The position numbers were made by a program, and so were the translations under genes. Under the pieces are notes generated by a model. It was not told the origin of the DNA, searched no databases, and saw only the letters and a program-made list of their open reading frames with translations. Positions 46,458-56,142 of a stretch of DNA of 64,000 nt are shown here, piece by piece. The DNA is taken from positions 3,899,070-3,963,069 of the forward strand of contig OY282380.1 of NCBI GenBank assembly GCA_958295885.1, read 5' to 3'. The number at the start of each line of letters is the position of its first letter. The stretch's first letter is position 1. Origin of the DNA: Arenicellales bacterium (lineage in GTDB: Bacteria > Pseudomonadota > Gammaproteobacteria > Arenicellales > JAJDZL01).

Positions 46458-47381
46458 ATGAGAAATCTGGTCGGACTGAAGCAATCACAAACAATTCAAA
46501 CCAGCGCAATAAAAGATTGGCTCGCCGTAACAGGCACATACGCTGCTTGGGTCCTGCTCGTCGCGTATGGAGAGCAGATGCCAATTTTACTGCTGTTCAT
46601 CGCAGGTGGATACGTTACCTGTCTTCACGGAAGTCTGCAGCATGTTGCAGTTCACGGTTCACCGACAAAATACCGCTGGCTTAATACATGGATTGCTTAT
46701 CCACCTTTAGCCTTGTACTACCCGTATCCCATATACCGGGAAAGCCACTTGGTACATCACTATTGTGAAGGCCTGACCAAATTTGAATTCGATCCGGAAT
46801 CTCTCTACATCCCGCGGGAGCATTGGTCAAAGCTGAACTTCTTCAGCCGATTCATCTATCGGTTTCACTTTACGCTGCTGGGTCGACTGCTGATCGGACC
46901 GTTCGTGACTTACTACCAGTTGCTGAAAGGCGAATGGCTTCAAATCTATTCTGGCGATAGAAAACGAATTGGAATCTGGCTGCTCCATATGCTGGCCTGC
47001 ATTGGAGTTCTGTACTTCGTTTCTCTCGTCGGCAGCATGCCAGTCTGGAAATACCTCTTGTGTTTTGTTTACCCTGGAATTTCTCTAACGCTGTTTCGTT
47101 CATATACAGAACACCGATGGTCACCGCTAGACGATGAACGCAGCATTATCGTTGAAGGATCCGCCATTACGAAATTATTATATCTAAACAACAACTTTCA
47201 CTGGGTACATCATGATGATCCTGAAATGCACTGGTCACTCGTATCTAAAGTGTTTCTTGAACATCGTGATGAAGTTTTGAGGAAAAACGGGAATTTCTAT
47301 TACAAAAATTACAATCAGATTCTTCGTCGGCTATGGAAGGACCGACTGATTGACCCACTACATCCTACCGAACCAGTTTAA
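46458..47381 (+). CDS. Membrane fatty acid desaturase/hydroxylase family protein
   Basis: A 307-residue integral membrane di-iron enzyme. The three histidine clusters are LHGSLQHVAVHG, ESHLVHHYCEG and NNFHWVHHDDPEMHW, in the usual spacing around paired membrane segments. These bind the diiron centre that activates O2. It would introduce a double bond or hydroxyl into a lipid or carotenoid; the substrate is not evident. The gene is followed by ridA with a 42-base gap. The start ATG lacks a clear ribosome-binding site. Confidence 0.85.
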   Translation: MRNLVGLKQSQTIQTSAIKDWLAVTGTYAAWVLLVAYGEQMPILLLFIAGGYVTCLHGSLQHVAVHGSPTKYRWLNTWIAYPPLALYYPYPIYRESHLVHHYCEGLTKFEFDPESLYIPREHWSKLNFFSRFIYRFHFTLLGRLLIGPFVTYYQLLKGEWLQIYSGDRKRIGIWLLHMLACIGVLYFVSLVGSMPVWKYLLCFVYPGISLTLFRSYTEHRWSPLDDERSIIVEGSAITKLLYLNNNFHWVHHDDPEMHWSLVSKVFLEHRDEVLRKNGNFYYKNYNQILRRLWKDRLIDPLHPTEPV

Positions 47382-47423
47382 TTTCAACGGCCCTGTATTC
47401 AGGGTATGTCTGGAGAACCAAAT

Positions 47424-47774
47424 ATGATCCAACGGATTGATACAAACCAAAGAATGAGTCAGGCAGTGGTCCACGGCGACACCGTATATCTTGCGGGTCA
47501 AGTCGCATTTGGTGCGCCAGGCACAAGCGTGACGGAACAAACCAAAGATGTTCTTCAACGAATTGATGGCTATTTAGCACAGTCCGGTACTAACAAGTCA
47601 AACCTTCTGTCTGCAACCATCTGGCTGACGGACATCGCCACTTTCGACGAAATGAACGCAGTGTGGGATGCGTGGGTTTCACCCGGAAATCAACCCGCTC
47701 GAGCATGTGTGGAATCTACCTTGGCAATGCCTCAGTTTACTGTTGAAATTTCAGTGACAGCGGCGATTGGTTAA
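47424..47774 (+). CDS. ridA: RidA-family enamine/imine deaminase
   Basis: A 116-residue RidA (YjgF/YER057c/UK114) protein. AVVHGDTVYLAGQVAFG, the central LLSATIWLTDIATFDEMNAV and NQPARACVESTLAMP with the catalytic Arg match the family. It hydrolyses reactive 2-aminoacrylate-type enamines made by PLP or flavin enzymes. I use ATG 47424 because GGAGAA lies 7 bases upstream; an in-frame ATG at 47406 is the longer option. The gene is 54 bases upstream of a D-amino-acid dehydrogenase, which produces imines, so the functional link is direct. Confidence 0.9.
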   Translation: MIQRIDTNQRMSQAVVHGDTVYLAGQVAFGAPGTSVTEQTKDVLQRIDGYLAQSGTNKSNLLSATIWLTDIATFDEMNAVWDAWVSPGNQPARACVESTLAMPQFTVEISVTAAIG

Positions 47775-47828
47775 ACCGCCGCAGATCGATAGTCCGCAGC
47801 AGTTCACTTCCAAACAGTAAGAATTACG

Positions 47829-49076
47829 ATGCGTATCGTCATCCTTGGAGCGGGCGTTATTGGCATTACGACCGCCTACGAGCTGACGCGCAGCGGACAG
47901 CATCAGATCACCGTCATCGACCAAGCAGAAGACGTAGCTACGGAAGCCAGCGCTGTGAACGCCGCCATGATCGCCGCCGGCCATGCATTCGCCTGGGCTT
48001 CACCCAAAGTTCCTGCAATTCTTCTGAAGTCAATTTATCGGGACGACCAGGCATTTCGCATAAGGCTGCGCTTCGATTACCAATTTTGGAAGTGGACCGC
48101 ATTGTTTCTAAAGCAGTGCAATGAGAACGACGCTGTTAGAAACACGATCGCAAAGCACGGTCTGTGCAGCTATTCTCAAAAAAGGCTGAACCGAATCGTC
48201 GCTGAAAATCAACTGGAATATCAGCAGATCACAAAGGGACTTCTCTATCTTCATCGACGCCCTGAAGAGTTCAGAAAAGGCATTGAGCACTCGAAAATTC
48301 TTCAGGATCGAGGTCAGAATTTATCTGTATTGAACGCAGATGAAGTGGTGGACTTAGAGCCTGCTTTCGGTCCGGTTCGAGACAAGTTCGCAGGCGCAAT
48401 TTACTGCCCGACGGACGAATCTGGAAATTCTCAATTGTTTACGCGTGAAATTGCGAAAATCTGCCAAATTCGAAAAGTAGAATTTCGACTCAGCGAAAAA
48501 GTGATTTCATTGACCACACATGGCAGCCGGATCTCGCACGTAAAAACTTCCAAAGCAAACATTGATGCTGACCTGTTTGTTGTAAGTCTTGGCGCTCATT
48601 CGCCACTCATTCTGAAACCAGCAGGCATTGACCTGCCCATTTATCCGGTCAAAGGGTATTCCACAACACTGACAGTCACAGAAGACCATGAACCACCTGC
48701 AGTCGGTACAGTCGATGAACACAATCTAGTAGCATTCACTCCGGTTGGAAACGCACTGAGAGTTACGTCAACTGCGGAATTCGCCGGATATGATCGTTCC
48801 CACAAACTAAAAGATTTTCAGCCCATGCTGCGTGCAGTTCAAGATCTTTTACCGAATGGAGCAGCCTACGATCATCCCGTTTACCATACCTGTTTTCGCC
48901 CGATGACTCCAAGAGGCACGCCTTTTATCGGATTTACGAAATATGAAAATTTATTTGTCAATTCCGGACAAGGGCACATGGGGTGGACGATGGCCTGCGG
49001 CTCTGCCAGAATTGCGTCGGACCTGATTGCAGGGCAAACGCCAGAAATTGACGATTCCCCCTTTCGGGTGCAGTAA
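47829..49076 (+). CDS. dadA: D-amino acid dehydrogenase
   Basis: A 415-residue FAD enzyme. The dinucleotide motif MRIVILGAGVIGITTAYEL is at the N-terminus, with VIDQAEDVATEASAVNAAMI next and AAGHAFAWASPKVPA typical of DadA. YPVKGYSTTLTV and the C-terminal FRPMTPRGTPFIG, NSGQGHMGWTMACGSA complete the family. It oxidises D-amino acids to 2-oxoacids and ammonia, passing electrons to the respiratory chain. Together with RidA it forms an amino-acid catabolic pair. A group II intron relic lies directly downstream. Confidence 0.92.
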   Translation: MRIVILGAGVIGITTAYELTRSGQHQITVIDQAEDVATEASAVNAAMIAAGHAFAWASPKVPAILLKSIYRDDQAFRIRLRFDYQFWKWTALFLKQCNENDAVRNTIAKHGLCSYSQKRLNRIVAENQLEYQQITKGLLYLHRRPEEFRKGIEHSKILQDRGQNLSVLNADEVVDLEPAFGPVRDKFAGAIYCPTDESGNSQLFTREIAKICQIRKVEFRLSEKVISLTTHGSRISHVKTSKANIDADLFVVSLGAHSPLILKPAGIDLPIYPVKGYSTTLTVTEDHEPPAVGTVDEHNLVAFTPVGNALRVTSTAEFAGYDRSHKLKDFQPMLRAVQDLLPNGAAYDHPVYHTCFRPMTPRGTPFIGFTKYENLFVNSGQGHMGWTMACGSARIASDLIAGQTPEIDDSPFRVQ

Positions 49077-49159
49077 AACGGCAGGAGATGATGCCCAGCA
49101 GAGTCAAGGTGAGTTGAGTATAACCGCAGGAAGGGGCGAAGTTGTTTCTGACGATTTTC

Positions 49160-49880
49160 ACCAGAAGTCAGTGCCTCAGTCTCAACCTTAGTCTCGTTTC
49201 CTCACCCCTGCTCATCAAACCAAATACGCGGTTTTCCCGCATCGGACTTTCAGACAAGATCATGTCTTCGCCTGCGGAAGGACCGCTGTCGTTCTCGCAA
49301 GGCGAACCAGACCGTATTTCTCCTACAGTCGGTGATCGGGGAAACATACAAACTTCCCATATTTCACCTTGTGTTTCAAACACAGCCACTGACACAGCTG
49401 TCGCATCCTGTGCTGATCGATCGCATTGTAAGCCGGTAGAACTTGTCCGAGACGAACCAAGTTTGCCCACCCGGACAACATCCGGTTCAGACGCTCCACT
49501 ATCTTGTTCAAGTTCCATCCATTCGAACCGTGCGTCTTTGTTCACTGATCTTAAGGCATACGTTTTCAACACTTGCCTGACTCGGACGAGAAATTACTTG
49601 CGGAAATTGCAAACATCGGTTCTTGTCCACATTGAGCCGCAGTTTCAGATGCTTCAAGATTCGGTTCGCTGCCCACAGCATCTCTGCCGCCGACACTTGC
49701 CTGCAATACAGAAGTCATCCGCAAAATTGACGATCTCGGTGCAAAGCCGTCAAGCATGCCTCAACTGTTTCCAACCAAGTATGAATCGACGTATGTAGAG
49801 GTTGCTCAACAACGGCGAGATCGGCACTCTTGAGCAATGCCTTTGCGCTCTCCCTTGGCTTGGTTCGTACGGCGTCTGTC
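49160..49880 (-). pseudogene. Group II intron reverse transcriptase/maturase relic
   Basis: Minus-strand readings in several frames give the RT core ISPLLSNLYIRRFILGWKQL (about 49830-49770), the catalytic box IVNFADDFCIA (about 49740), LRLNVDKNRCLQFP, and the maturase domain NKIVERLNRMLSGWANLVRLG then LCQWLCLKHKVKYGKF (about 49510-49340). This is the order of group II intron-encoded proteins. The N-terminal RT blocks are missing and at least three frame changes are present. Intron domain V follows at 49211-49251. It is a fossil of a retroelement inserted downstream of dadA. Confidence 0.85.
49211..49251 (-). ncRNA. Group II intron domain V-like sequence
   Basis: On the minus strand GAAAGTCCGATGCGGGAAAA then CCGCGTATTTGGTTTGATGAG follows the maturase relic. 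The GATGCGG-GAAA-CCGC core and the downstream GGTTTGATGAG match domain V and the start of domain VI of bacterial introns. The lower stem has decayed, so splicing is unlikely. Confidence 0.6.
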
Positions 49881-50420
49881 GCTTTTGTCATCGTCTTTTG
49901 CAATCGCCATCACCAATCATGACTTGATCATTACAGTTCGCCCCAGGTGTCCGTTGAAACCCAAGGATATTCTACGCGTTACTGTAGCACTTTCGCTGTC
50001 GGTTCGAAATTTTTATGGCAATTTGGGTTGATTTTTAGCTTGGTTCGTCGCTTGACCTCATATGGTTTGCTTATCGAAATCAGATAACAGCATTAGATAC
50101 CAAATTTCCCTATTTTTTATACATTACTTCGATTACTTACATATTATATTCTGATCAATTTAGACTCAGATGTCTGAGTTGTTGGACTTACTTGACAAGA
50201 TGCCTCTGCAAAAAACATTCTGATTTAAAGCCGAACGGCTGCCAATTTGCAGTCATTCAGCGGAGATCGGATAATGCAGTTTTGTGATTGTCCTGAGCGG
50301 GTTACTGCGGCTCAACAGCAGCGATAGTCAAAGTCGGTAGAGCATCCCGACTTATGATTAACCCTCTTTCCTAGGACGGGGTGTGAGTATTGTACCGGCG
50401 CAATTACACAGGCAACTGGC
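49881..50420. other. Intergenic region, no supported gene
   Basis: About 540 bases, strongly AT-rich around 50090-50170. A segment at 50325-50345 (GGTAGAGCA) recalls a tRNA D-arm, but no complete cloverleaf can be drawn. No gene was recognised. Confidence 0.4.
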
Positions 50421-50813
50421 ATGAATTCGGAATTAAGTGATCGCGTTACTCGACTGGAAGCGGATCAATCTCATCATAGAGATGATATGAGGTCTCTCAG
50501 ATTGAGCATAGAATCTCTTAGAAAGGTGAATTGGCGGCACATCTCTGTTTCTCTATCTGCTATCGTTTTCACTGCAATCGTGCTGATCTGTGCGGGGCAA
50601 ATGTATTTTTCACTCGTCGGCGTAAATCACGGTGTTGAAGACAAACTTGAAACTAAGATAACCGCCTTTGATGATCGATTGTCAGCTGTTGAAAATCGGA
50701 TGTCTTCGTTAGAAGATCAAATGGTAAAAGGATTCGAAAATCTGATATCAATTATTGAAAACATTCCATTTAATAGCAACAGTAAAAAGCTGAGTGCACT
50801 GACTGAATACTAA
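50421..50813 (+). CDS. Small membrane protein with coiled coils, function unknown
   Basis: A 130-residue protein. The N-terminal 35 residues form a charged heptad-like helix (SDRVTRLEADQSHHRDDMRS). One membrane segment (VSLSAIVFTAIVLICAGQMYF, about 43-62) follows, then a second coiled-coil stretch (about 72-110: DRLSAVENRMSSLEDQM). It resembles small hemolysin-XhlA-like or chemoreceptor-like membrane coiled coils in layout only, and I assign no function. A clean Rho-independent terminator 3 bases after the stop indicates a real, singly transcribed gene in an otherwise empty region. Confidence 0.65.
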   Translation: MNSELSDRVTRLEADQSHHRDDMRSLRLSIESLRKVNWRHISVSLSAIVFTAIVLICAGQMYFSLVGVNHGVEDKLETKITAFDDRLSAVENRMSSLEDQMVKGFENLISIIENIPFNSNSKKLSALTEY

Positions 50814-50816
50814 AGC

Positions 50817-50843
50817 AAAATGGAGGTTTCACACCTCCATTTT
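50817..50843. terminator. Rho-independent terminator
   Basis: AAAATGGAGGT (50817-50827), loop TTCAC, ACCTCCATTTT (50833-50843): a perfect 11-bp stem with an A-run on one side and a T-run on the other. It can act on both strands. It ends the transcript of the small coiled-coil gene. Confidence 0.85.
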
Positions 50844-52161
50844 ATATTTGCGCGTCTGACTAAGTTATTTGCAGTCATCTTGACTCATCGTTTAGGCATC
50901 TCGAGTTTGAAATTGCTTGAGAAATAGTTGTACGGCTGACGCCGAAAATTCTTGATCACTCCGATGCAGTCTTTCCTCGAACCTTGCTCGCCCCAGTAGC
51001 CCGCTTCTGTTCTCCCATATCGGACATGTTCTCAACTTCGGAAAGGAAGAATTTTTTCTGTTCGGAATTTGTCAATCTCACCGTAAATTCTTCCTTTCTT
51101 TTTTGCTGAATTGCAGCTGAAAATTCAAGTAAAAATTTTGCATTGCCAACTTATCAACTCATATATGTACTCGCTCACAATTGCAAGGCTTGGTGCATAT
51201 CGATGAGAATAGGGTTCCAATCATATATCCGGCCTGTCAATGACGGATTTTTCTCAGTCCGTCCAGCATTGATGAAATTCCCACGCAGGGTCCTTATCAA
51301 GTTTTCGGGCTCTTACACATTTGAGTTGGTTCAGGTTCATCCCGCGCAGGCATTTTTTTGTCATACATTCACTTTCTTACCTAATCAACTTCCTTTTCGG
51401 CAGGTTCTCTGGTTTGCTTTCTTTCAATGCTCTGCTGCATTTGATGGCCTTGCCTGGAATCGTGTTGGTTCGTTCCAGTTGTATGACTTCCTTCCTGTCA
51501 ACCCATTTGGGATCTGATGCCCAACCCCGAAGGCAGACGTAAAATCTTGATTTTTGGGGTCAGGCCAGATGCGAATTGTAAGCTGTCTCCTTCGACAGCA
51601 TGGCCCAACCAACCCGCTCCATTTTATTGGCGACTGCAGTCATCGCCTTCTACCGAGATCGATCAACAATGCCCGAATGCCGTTGTAACTTTACCGCGCC
51701 TGCACTAAACGAAACATCATAAAATATTTGTCGTGAAATATGTTTGGATGTTGTAAGTAAGTGACAAAAACACACCTTGCCCCACGCGGACGGTGGGAAT
51801 GATTTCCGCCAACGTTACTTTCGTCTTTGAAATCGCGCCGACCACACAAGCAGGACTCTAAAATTGCAGTATTCATGTCAGCTGGATCACAGAGAAAGGT
51901 GTCAAACAGACTCTTTACTGCATGGAAATTGTATTTTATACATTCGGGCGATGCGCCGGAATGATGTAAGTTTTGCAGCAAATTCACAAATATAATCAAA
52001 GAAATTATCGGTCCACGCGCACCCAATGAAAACAGAACTCCTCGTCGAATTGAGCTGAGAAAAGTGACCGGAATGATCAGAACTCTGAAAGAGTTCATTC
52101 ATTGCTCGGGACGAGTTCGATTCGCGCAAAGACATAATTCAGTGAGGGCAATAATTTTCCG
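50844..52161. other. Long non-coding region with decayed fragments
   Basis: About 1.3 kb without an intact gene. The minus strand at about 50890-51120 gives LTNSEQKKFFLSEVENM, a stop, then SRIFGVSRTTISQAI, a helix-turn-helix-like remnant of unknown origin. An IS110 tail lies at 51560-51643. The minus-strand frame 51691-52098 (135 codons) has one hydrophobic segment and no recognised family; I do not call it a gene. Confidence 0.4.
51560..51643 (-). pseudogene. IS110-family transposase C-terminal relic
   Basis: The minus strand reads MTAVANKMERVGWAMLSKE then TAYN and stops at 51560. The A-N-K-x-x-R-x-x-W-A pattern just before the stop is the conserved end of IS110 transposases. Upstream sequence is too decayed to follow. 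Confidence 0.45.
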
Positions 52162-53235
52162 ATGACAGAGTCACCTGAAGCTCACCCCGACAGGACATTT
52201 CGAAACATTCAATTCAAAGGAAATGCAACCGACTATTTTGGCATTTGGATTTCAAATCTGGTACTGACAGTCGTCACTCTCGGAATCTATAGCGCATGGG
52301 CAAAAGTCCGTCGAATTCAGTATTTTTACAGCCATACAGAGATTGCAGATTATCCCTTGGGGTATCACGCTACTGGCATGCAGCTGCTGAAAGGAAAAAT
52401 AATCACAATCGGTGTAGTGGGCATCTATTTCATATTATCCATTCAACTTCCAACTGTTTCCTTCGCTGTCAGCATATTATTTTTTCTTGTTTTGCCGTGG
52501 GTCATCAATCGATCACTGAAATTTCGATCAAGAATGACGTCTTGGAGAAATATTCGGTTTAACTGGCACGGAAATTACTGGCGTTCTCTGCTATATTTTG
52601 TTGTCTTTCCATTCTTGAGCGTTATTTCTCTAAGTTTGTTTGCGCCCGTAGCTACCAAGTATCGCTACGATTTTTATTCAAAGAATCATGCGTTTGGACT
52701 GACAAATTTTTACGCAGAACCCACCATTGGAAAGTTCTACAAAGCGTTCTTTCTATCCGTGCAGTTACCGGTAATAGTCGGAATCGTCGCATTTGTCATT
52801 CTGGGAGAATTTTACATTGGTCCAACACTTGATGAAACGACAGAATACGAGACACTTATGCTTATCTTCTCTGATGCGTTTGCGACACTTGCGGTGCTTG
52901 CCACCATCGTCTTTATTTGCGGATATATCCTTTATTTCGCGCTCTGCCGAAATATTCTGCTTGAAACGCTGAAACTCAACGATAGTGTGAAATTCAAAGC
53001 CGACTTAAATCCGTTCACTTACCTCTGGATCAACATTTCGAACAGCGCGGCGATCTTGCTTTCGCTGGGATTGCTTGTCCCGTGGGCAACCGTGAGGAAA
53101 TACCGCTATCTCTGTGAGCATACCAGTTATTTGTTTATAAAAGATGAATCCGAATTTTTGGATGAAGAACTGAAAAAAGTCCATGCTTTCGGAGAAGAAT
53201 ATGCCGACTGGGAAGGAATTGATATTTCCATCTGA
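52162..53235 (+). CDS. DUF898 (YjgN-family) membrane protein
   Basis: A 357-residue polytopic membrane protein. The N-terminus RTFRNIQFKGNATDYFGIWI then LVLTVVTLGIYSAWAKVRRIQYFY is the YjgN/DUF898 signature, and the second half repeats it (NISNSAAILLSLGLLVPWATVRKYRY). Seven or eight hydrophobic segments are present. The function of the family is unknown. A metalloprotease gene of the M48 family follows after about 60 bases, the usual partner of DUF898 genes, so the pair may act in envelope quality control. Confidence 0.87.
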   Translation: MTESPEAHPDRTFRNIQFKGNATDYFGIWISNLVLTVVTLGIYSAWAKVRRIQYFYSHTEIADYPLGYHATGMQLLKGKIITIGVVGIYFILSIQLPTVSFAVSILFFLVLPWVINRSLKFRSRMTSWRNIRFNWHGNYWRSLLYFVVFPFLSVISLSLFAPVATKYRYDFYSKNHAFGLTNFYAEPTIGKFYKAFFLSVQLPVIVGIVAFVILGEFYIGPTLDETTEYETLMLIFSDAFATLAVLATIVFICGYILYFALCRNILLETLKLNDSVKFKADLNPFTYLWINISNSAAILLSLGLLVPWATVRKYRYLCEHTSYLFIKDESEFLDEELKKVHAFGEEYADWEGIDISI

Positions 53236-53296
53236 TCCAATATGACGAAGATTCTGGAGCACTCCGACGTCCGCAATTGATGCATGGGGCACCTTC

Positions 53297-54331
53297 TTGA
53301 AAATTAAGGGTTACTTCTTTTATCCACAATCTTCGAAAAGTTACAGAGCAACTTTGAATGCCCGCGGCGGCAGACTGGTCGTATATGGTGATGAAATTGA
53401 GCGAATCGATGACTTAAAAATTCAATCGATTCAGGAACCTGAGAACATCTATTTCGAATCAGGCTGTTATTTCAAGTCGGATCAACCCCTTCCTCGGGAA
53501 ATTTATCCGATTGCTCAAAGCAAGTTTCGACTCGCCGTCAATTGGCTTGAAGACTTTAATTTTCGAAAGGTGCTGATATTGCTTGCAACTTTGGTGGTTT
53601 TCGCGATTGCCTTTCGTATGATTTATCATTCAACGACCGACCTGATCGTTTTTTTCTATCCAGAAAAATGGGAACAGGATCTTGGCGAGAGTGTGTATGA
53701 GATTTTTCATTTTGCATTCTCAGAAAGTCATCTTCCGCCACGAATGCAGGAGGACATCCGTATCGATGCAGAAAAGATTGCAGCTGCTAACACGAACCGC
53801 CGTGTAGAAATTGTCTTTCACTCGTCAGAAATCTTAGGACCAAACGCTATTGCGTTTCCAGGCGGGCCGATCTTAGTTACAGACGAATTGATTCGAACGC
53901 TTGACAATCGAGAACAGACGCTGTCGATCATTGCGCATGAACTCGCGCATGTGCAACTGCGCCACGGTCTTGAGAAAATTGTTGAACTGTTCGGCATGGC
54001 ACTGATACCAGCATTGGTGCTTGACTTTACAGGCGGTGACAACGGAGAAATTACGTCTATCCTCGTCCAGTTCATAACGAATGTCAATTCGCTTCGCCAT
54101 AGTCGCGAACTTGAGAAAGAGGCTGATCTATTGGCGGTAGATTTTTTGGAAAACAGCGGAATTGAGCCAATTCACCTCCTGCATGCCATGAAAAACCTGT
54201 ATCAATCCATATGTGGGACTTCACCGTCGTACTCTGAATCCGAGTGTATGGAGGAAACCAGCTGGTTCTCAACGCATCCGTCAGGTTCCGAACGGCTGGA
54301 GTATCTGTCCGAACGAATTCACGCCAGATGA
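53297..54331 (+). CDS. M48-family membrane metallopeptidase
   Basis: A 344-residue protein. An N-terminal beta-rich domain of about 70 residues precedes one membrane segment (VLILLATLVVFAIAFRMIYH, about 91-110). The zinc motif HELAH lies in SIIAHELAHVQLRHG, and the third ligand Glu is in HSRELEKEADLLAVDFL. FPGGPILVTDELIR is typical of M48 substrates-cleft segments. It should cleave membrane or periplasmic proteins. The apparent start is TTG at 53297; no in-frame ATG gives a better N-terminus. It is paired with the DUF898 gene upstream. Confidence 0.88.
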   Translation: MKIKGYFFYPQSSKSYRATLNARGGRLVVYGDEIERIDDLKIQSIQEPENIYFESGCYFKSDQPLPREIYPIAQSKFRLAVNWLEDFNFRKVLILLATLVVFAIAFRMIYHSTTDLIVFFYPEKWEQDLGESVYEIFHFAFSESHLPPRMQEDIRIDAEKIAAANTNRRVEIVFHSSEILGPNAIAFPGGPILVTDELIRTLDNREQTLSIIAHELAHVQLRHGLEKIVELFGMALIPALVLDFTGGDNGEITSILVQFITNVNSLRHSRELEKEADLLAVDFLENSGIEPIHLLHAMKNLYQSICGTSPSYSESECMEETSWFSTHPSGSERLEYLSERIHAR

Positions 54332-54465
54332 ATCTGGAAACAATCCTGCTCTTTGATCTGCGCCCAGCCTAATTCGCGAATTTTCTCCTGTCGGACGACG
54401 AACGAACACCGTCTATAATCTATTGAATCGATTGTTCCAACTTTAAATTCGTCGAGGACCTGCTG

Positions 54466-55254
54466 ATGGAAGCAACTGCCAGCTCAAATCATTTTCAACG
54501 AGTGACCCGAAGCCATATTCCTTATGAACTGGATGGAGGAATCGCAGAACGAGCAGCCATCGGCGTGATTGTGCTTGGCTCCGATCATACCATTGAGTAT
54601 GAATTTCGCTCGTTTCTGGATGTTGAGGGAGTCGGATTTTACGAAAGCAGAATCAAGAATTCCCCTACCATCACCCCTGCAACCCTGGCTCAGATGGAAG
54701 CGAGAATTCCAGATTGTGCGGAGGTGATATTGGAAGGCGTAGACCTGGATGTGATCGCTTATGGATGCACTTCCGCGTCAATGGTTATCGGTGAAGAACG
54801 GGTTTTCGAGAGAATTCACGAAAGACGACCGGAAGCTAAGTGTACGACACCGATTACTGCGGCTTTCGCTGCATTCCGCGCACTCAATGCCAGAAATTTA
54901 GCGGTTCTTACTCCTTATCGACAAGACGTTAATGATCAAGTTGCCCGCTATATTGAAAACAAGGGATTCAACGTCGTCGCATTTGGTTCATTTAACGAGG
55001 AAGATGATAATCGAGCAGCTAAAATTTCAACTGACTCGATTAAACAGGCAGCAATTGAACTGGGGAAACCAGAATATGTTGATCTTGTCTTCGTTTCGTG
55101 TACAAGTCTGCGAATCGCACCGGTAATCAACGATATCGAAAACTGCATCGGCAAACCGGTAACGTCAAGCAATCACGCCTTGGCTTGGCACTGCCTGAGG
55201 TTAGCTGGTATCGACGACCGCAATCCGAATTTTGGTCAGCTGTATATGGTGTAA
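54466..55254 (+). CDS. Asp/Glu racemase-superfamily protein (maleate isomerase/EutA-like)
   Basis: A 262-residue protein of the two-cysteine racemase fold. RAAIGVIVLGSDHTIEYEFR is the N-terminal strand region. The first catalytic Cys lies in IAYGCTSASMVIGEE and the second in DLVFVSCTSLRIAPV, each in the C-T-S context typical of maleate cis-trans isomerase, arylmalonate decarboxylase and the ectoine-utilisation protein EutA. ITAAFAAFRAL and NLAVLTPYRQDVNDQ support that group. The true substrate cannot be decided; no ectoine genes are in the window. GAGG lies about 11 bases upstream of ATG. It converges with the ppk2 gene. Confidence 0.82.
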   Translation: MEATASSNHFQRVTRSHIPYELDGGIAERAAIGVIVLGSDHTIEYEFRSFLDVEGVGFYESRIKNSPTITPATLAQMEARIPDCAEVILEGVDLDVIAYGCTSASMVIGEERVFERIHERRPEAKCTTPITAAFAAFRALNARNLAVLTPYRQDVNDQVARYIENKGFNVVAFGSFNEEDDNRAAKISTDSIKQAAIELGKPEYVDLVFVSCTSLRIAPVINDIENCIGKPVTSSNHALAWHCLRLAGIDDRNPNFGQLYMV

Positions 55255-55269
55255 TCGCAAGCGATCAAG

Positions 55270-56142
55270 TTACTCGCGCGATGCCTTTGATCCATAGCTG
55301 CCGTCTGACTGAAATTTAAAGATCGAACCTGCCAGTCCTACAATCCGTGGATCGGGCGGTACGACAACCTCCGGGTTCTTGTCTGGGTAGTCAAAGTTAT
55401 AAAGAAAATGCCGCATACAGTTGACTCGAGCTCTCTTCTTATCGTCCGAACGCACTACCGTCCATGGAGCGTCCCGCGTATCTGTGTAGAAAAACATGGT
55501 TTCCTTGGCCTCGGTGTATTCCTCCCACAAATTGAGCGAAAGGTTGTCAATGGGACTTAGTTTCCAACGTTTTAATGGGCTGGATGCGCGTGCGTCAAAC
55601 CGACGGCGCTGTTCGCCCCGCGTCACGGAAAACCAGTATTTGAAAATGTGTATACCACTGGACGCCAGCATTCTTTCCAAGGCAGGAGTCTGACGCATAA
55701 ATTCAAGATACTCCATTCGGGTGCAGAATTTCATGACTTTTTCCACACCTGCTCTGTTGTACCAAGAGCGGTCAAACAATACCATTTCTCCGTTCGTAGG
55801 CAAGTGAACGATATATCTTTGGAAAAACCATTGTCCGCGCTCTTTTTCTCCAGGTTTAGCTAGAGCGACAACTCGCGCTGTTCTTGGATTGAGGTGTTCC
55901 ATGAAACGCTTGATTGTCCCACCTTTTCCTGCCGCATCCCGGCCTTCAAAAATGAGCACCACTTTCTCATTATTTGCCTTTACCCAATTCTGGGCTTTTA
56001 CCAGTTCAACCTGCAGCTCAGCTTTCTGCGCTTCGTATTGTTTTCTTTTTAATTTTGATTTATACGGATAGTCGAAACCCTCATCTGAGATTTCATCCTT
56101 ATCTACAACTGTATCATTTAAGGTCACTTTAAAGTCCACCAA
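55270..56142 (-). CDS. ppk2: Polyphosphate kinase 2
   Basis: A 290-residue class I-like PPK2. The Walker A-type motif is IFEGRDAAGKGGTIKR, the Walker B/lid region includes ERGQWFFQRYIVHLP and VLFDRSWYNRAGVEKVM, and SVTRGEQRRRFDAR then NLWEEYTEAKETMF follow. It transfers phosphate between polyphosphate and nucleotides, probably ADP or GDP phosphorylation. The length equals single-domain PPK2 proteins. It is transcribed towards the racemase-like gene with only 15 bases between the stops. No exopolyphosphatase or ppk1 is in the window. Confidence 0.92.
   Translation of the reverse strand: MVDFKVTLNDTVVDKDEISDEGFDYPYKSKLKRKQYEAQKAELQVELVKAQNWVKANNEKVVLIFEGRDAAGKGGTIKRFMEHLNPRTARVVALAKPGEKERGQWFFQRYIVHLPTNGEMVLFDRSWYNRAGVEKVMKFCTRMEYLEFMRQTPALERMLASSGIHIFKYWFSVTRGEQRRRFDARASSPLKRWKLSPIDNLSLNLWEEYTEAKETMFFYTDTRDAPWTVVRSDDKKRARVNCMRHFLYNFDYPDKNPEVVVPPDPRIVGLAGSIFKFQSDGSYGSKASRE

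Noticed and set aside
50320..50400. tRNA-like segment with GGTAGAGCA
   Set aside because: D-arm resembles a tRNA but acceptor, anticodon and T-stems cannot be paired together.
51691..52098. 135-codon minus-strand frame
   Set aside because: No ribosome-binding site or family; lies in a decayed region. Cannot be supported as a gene.
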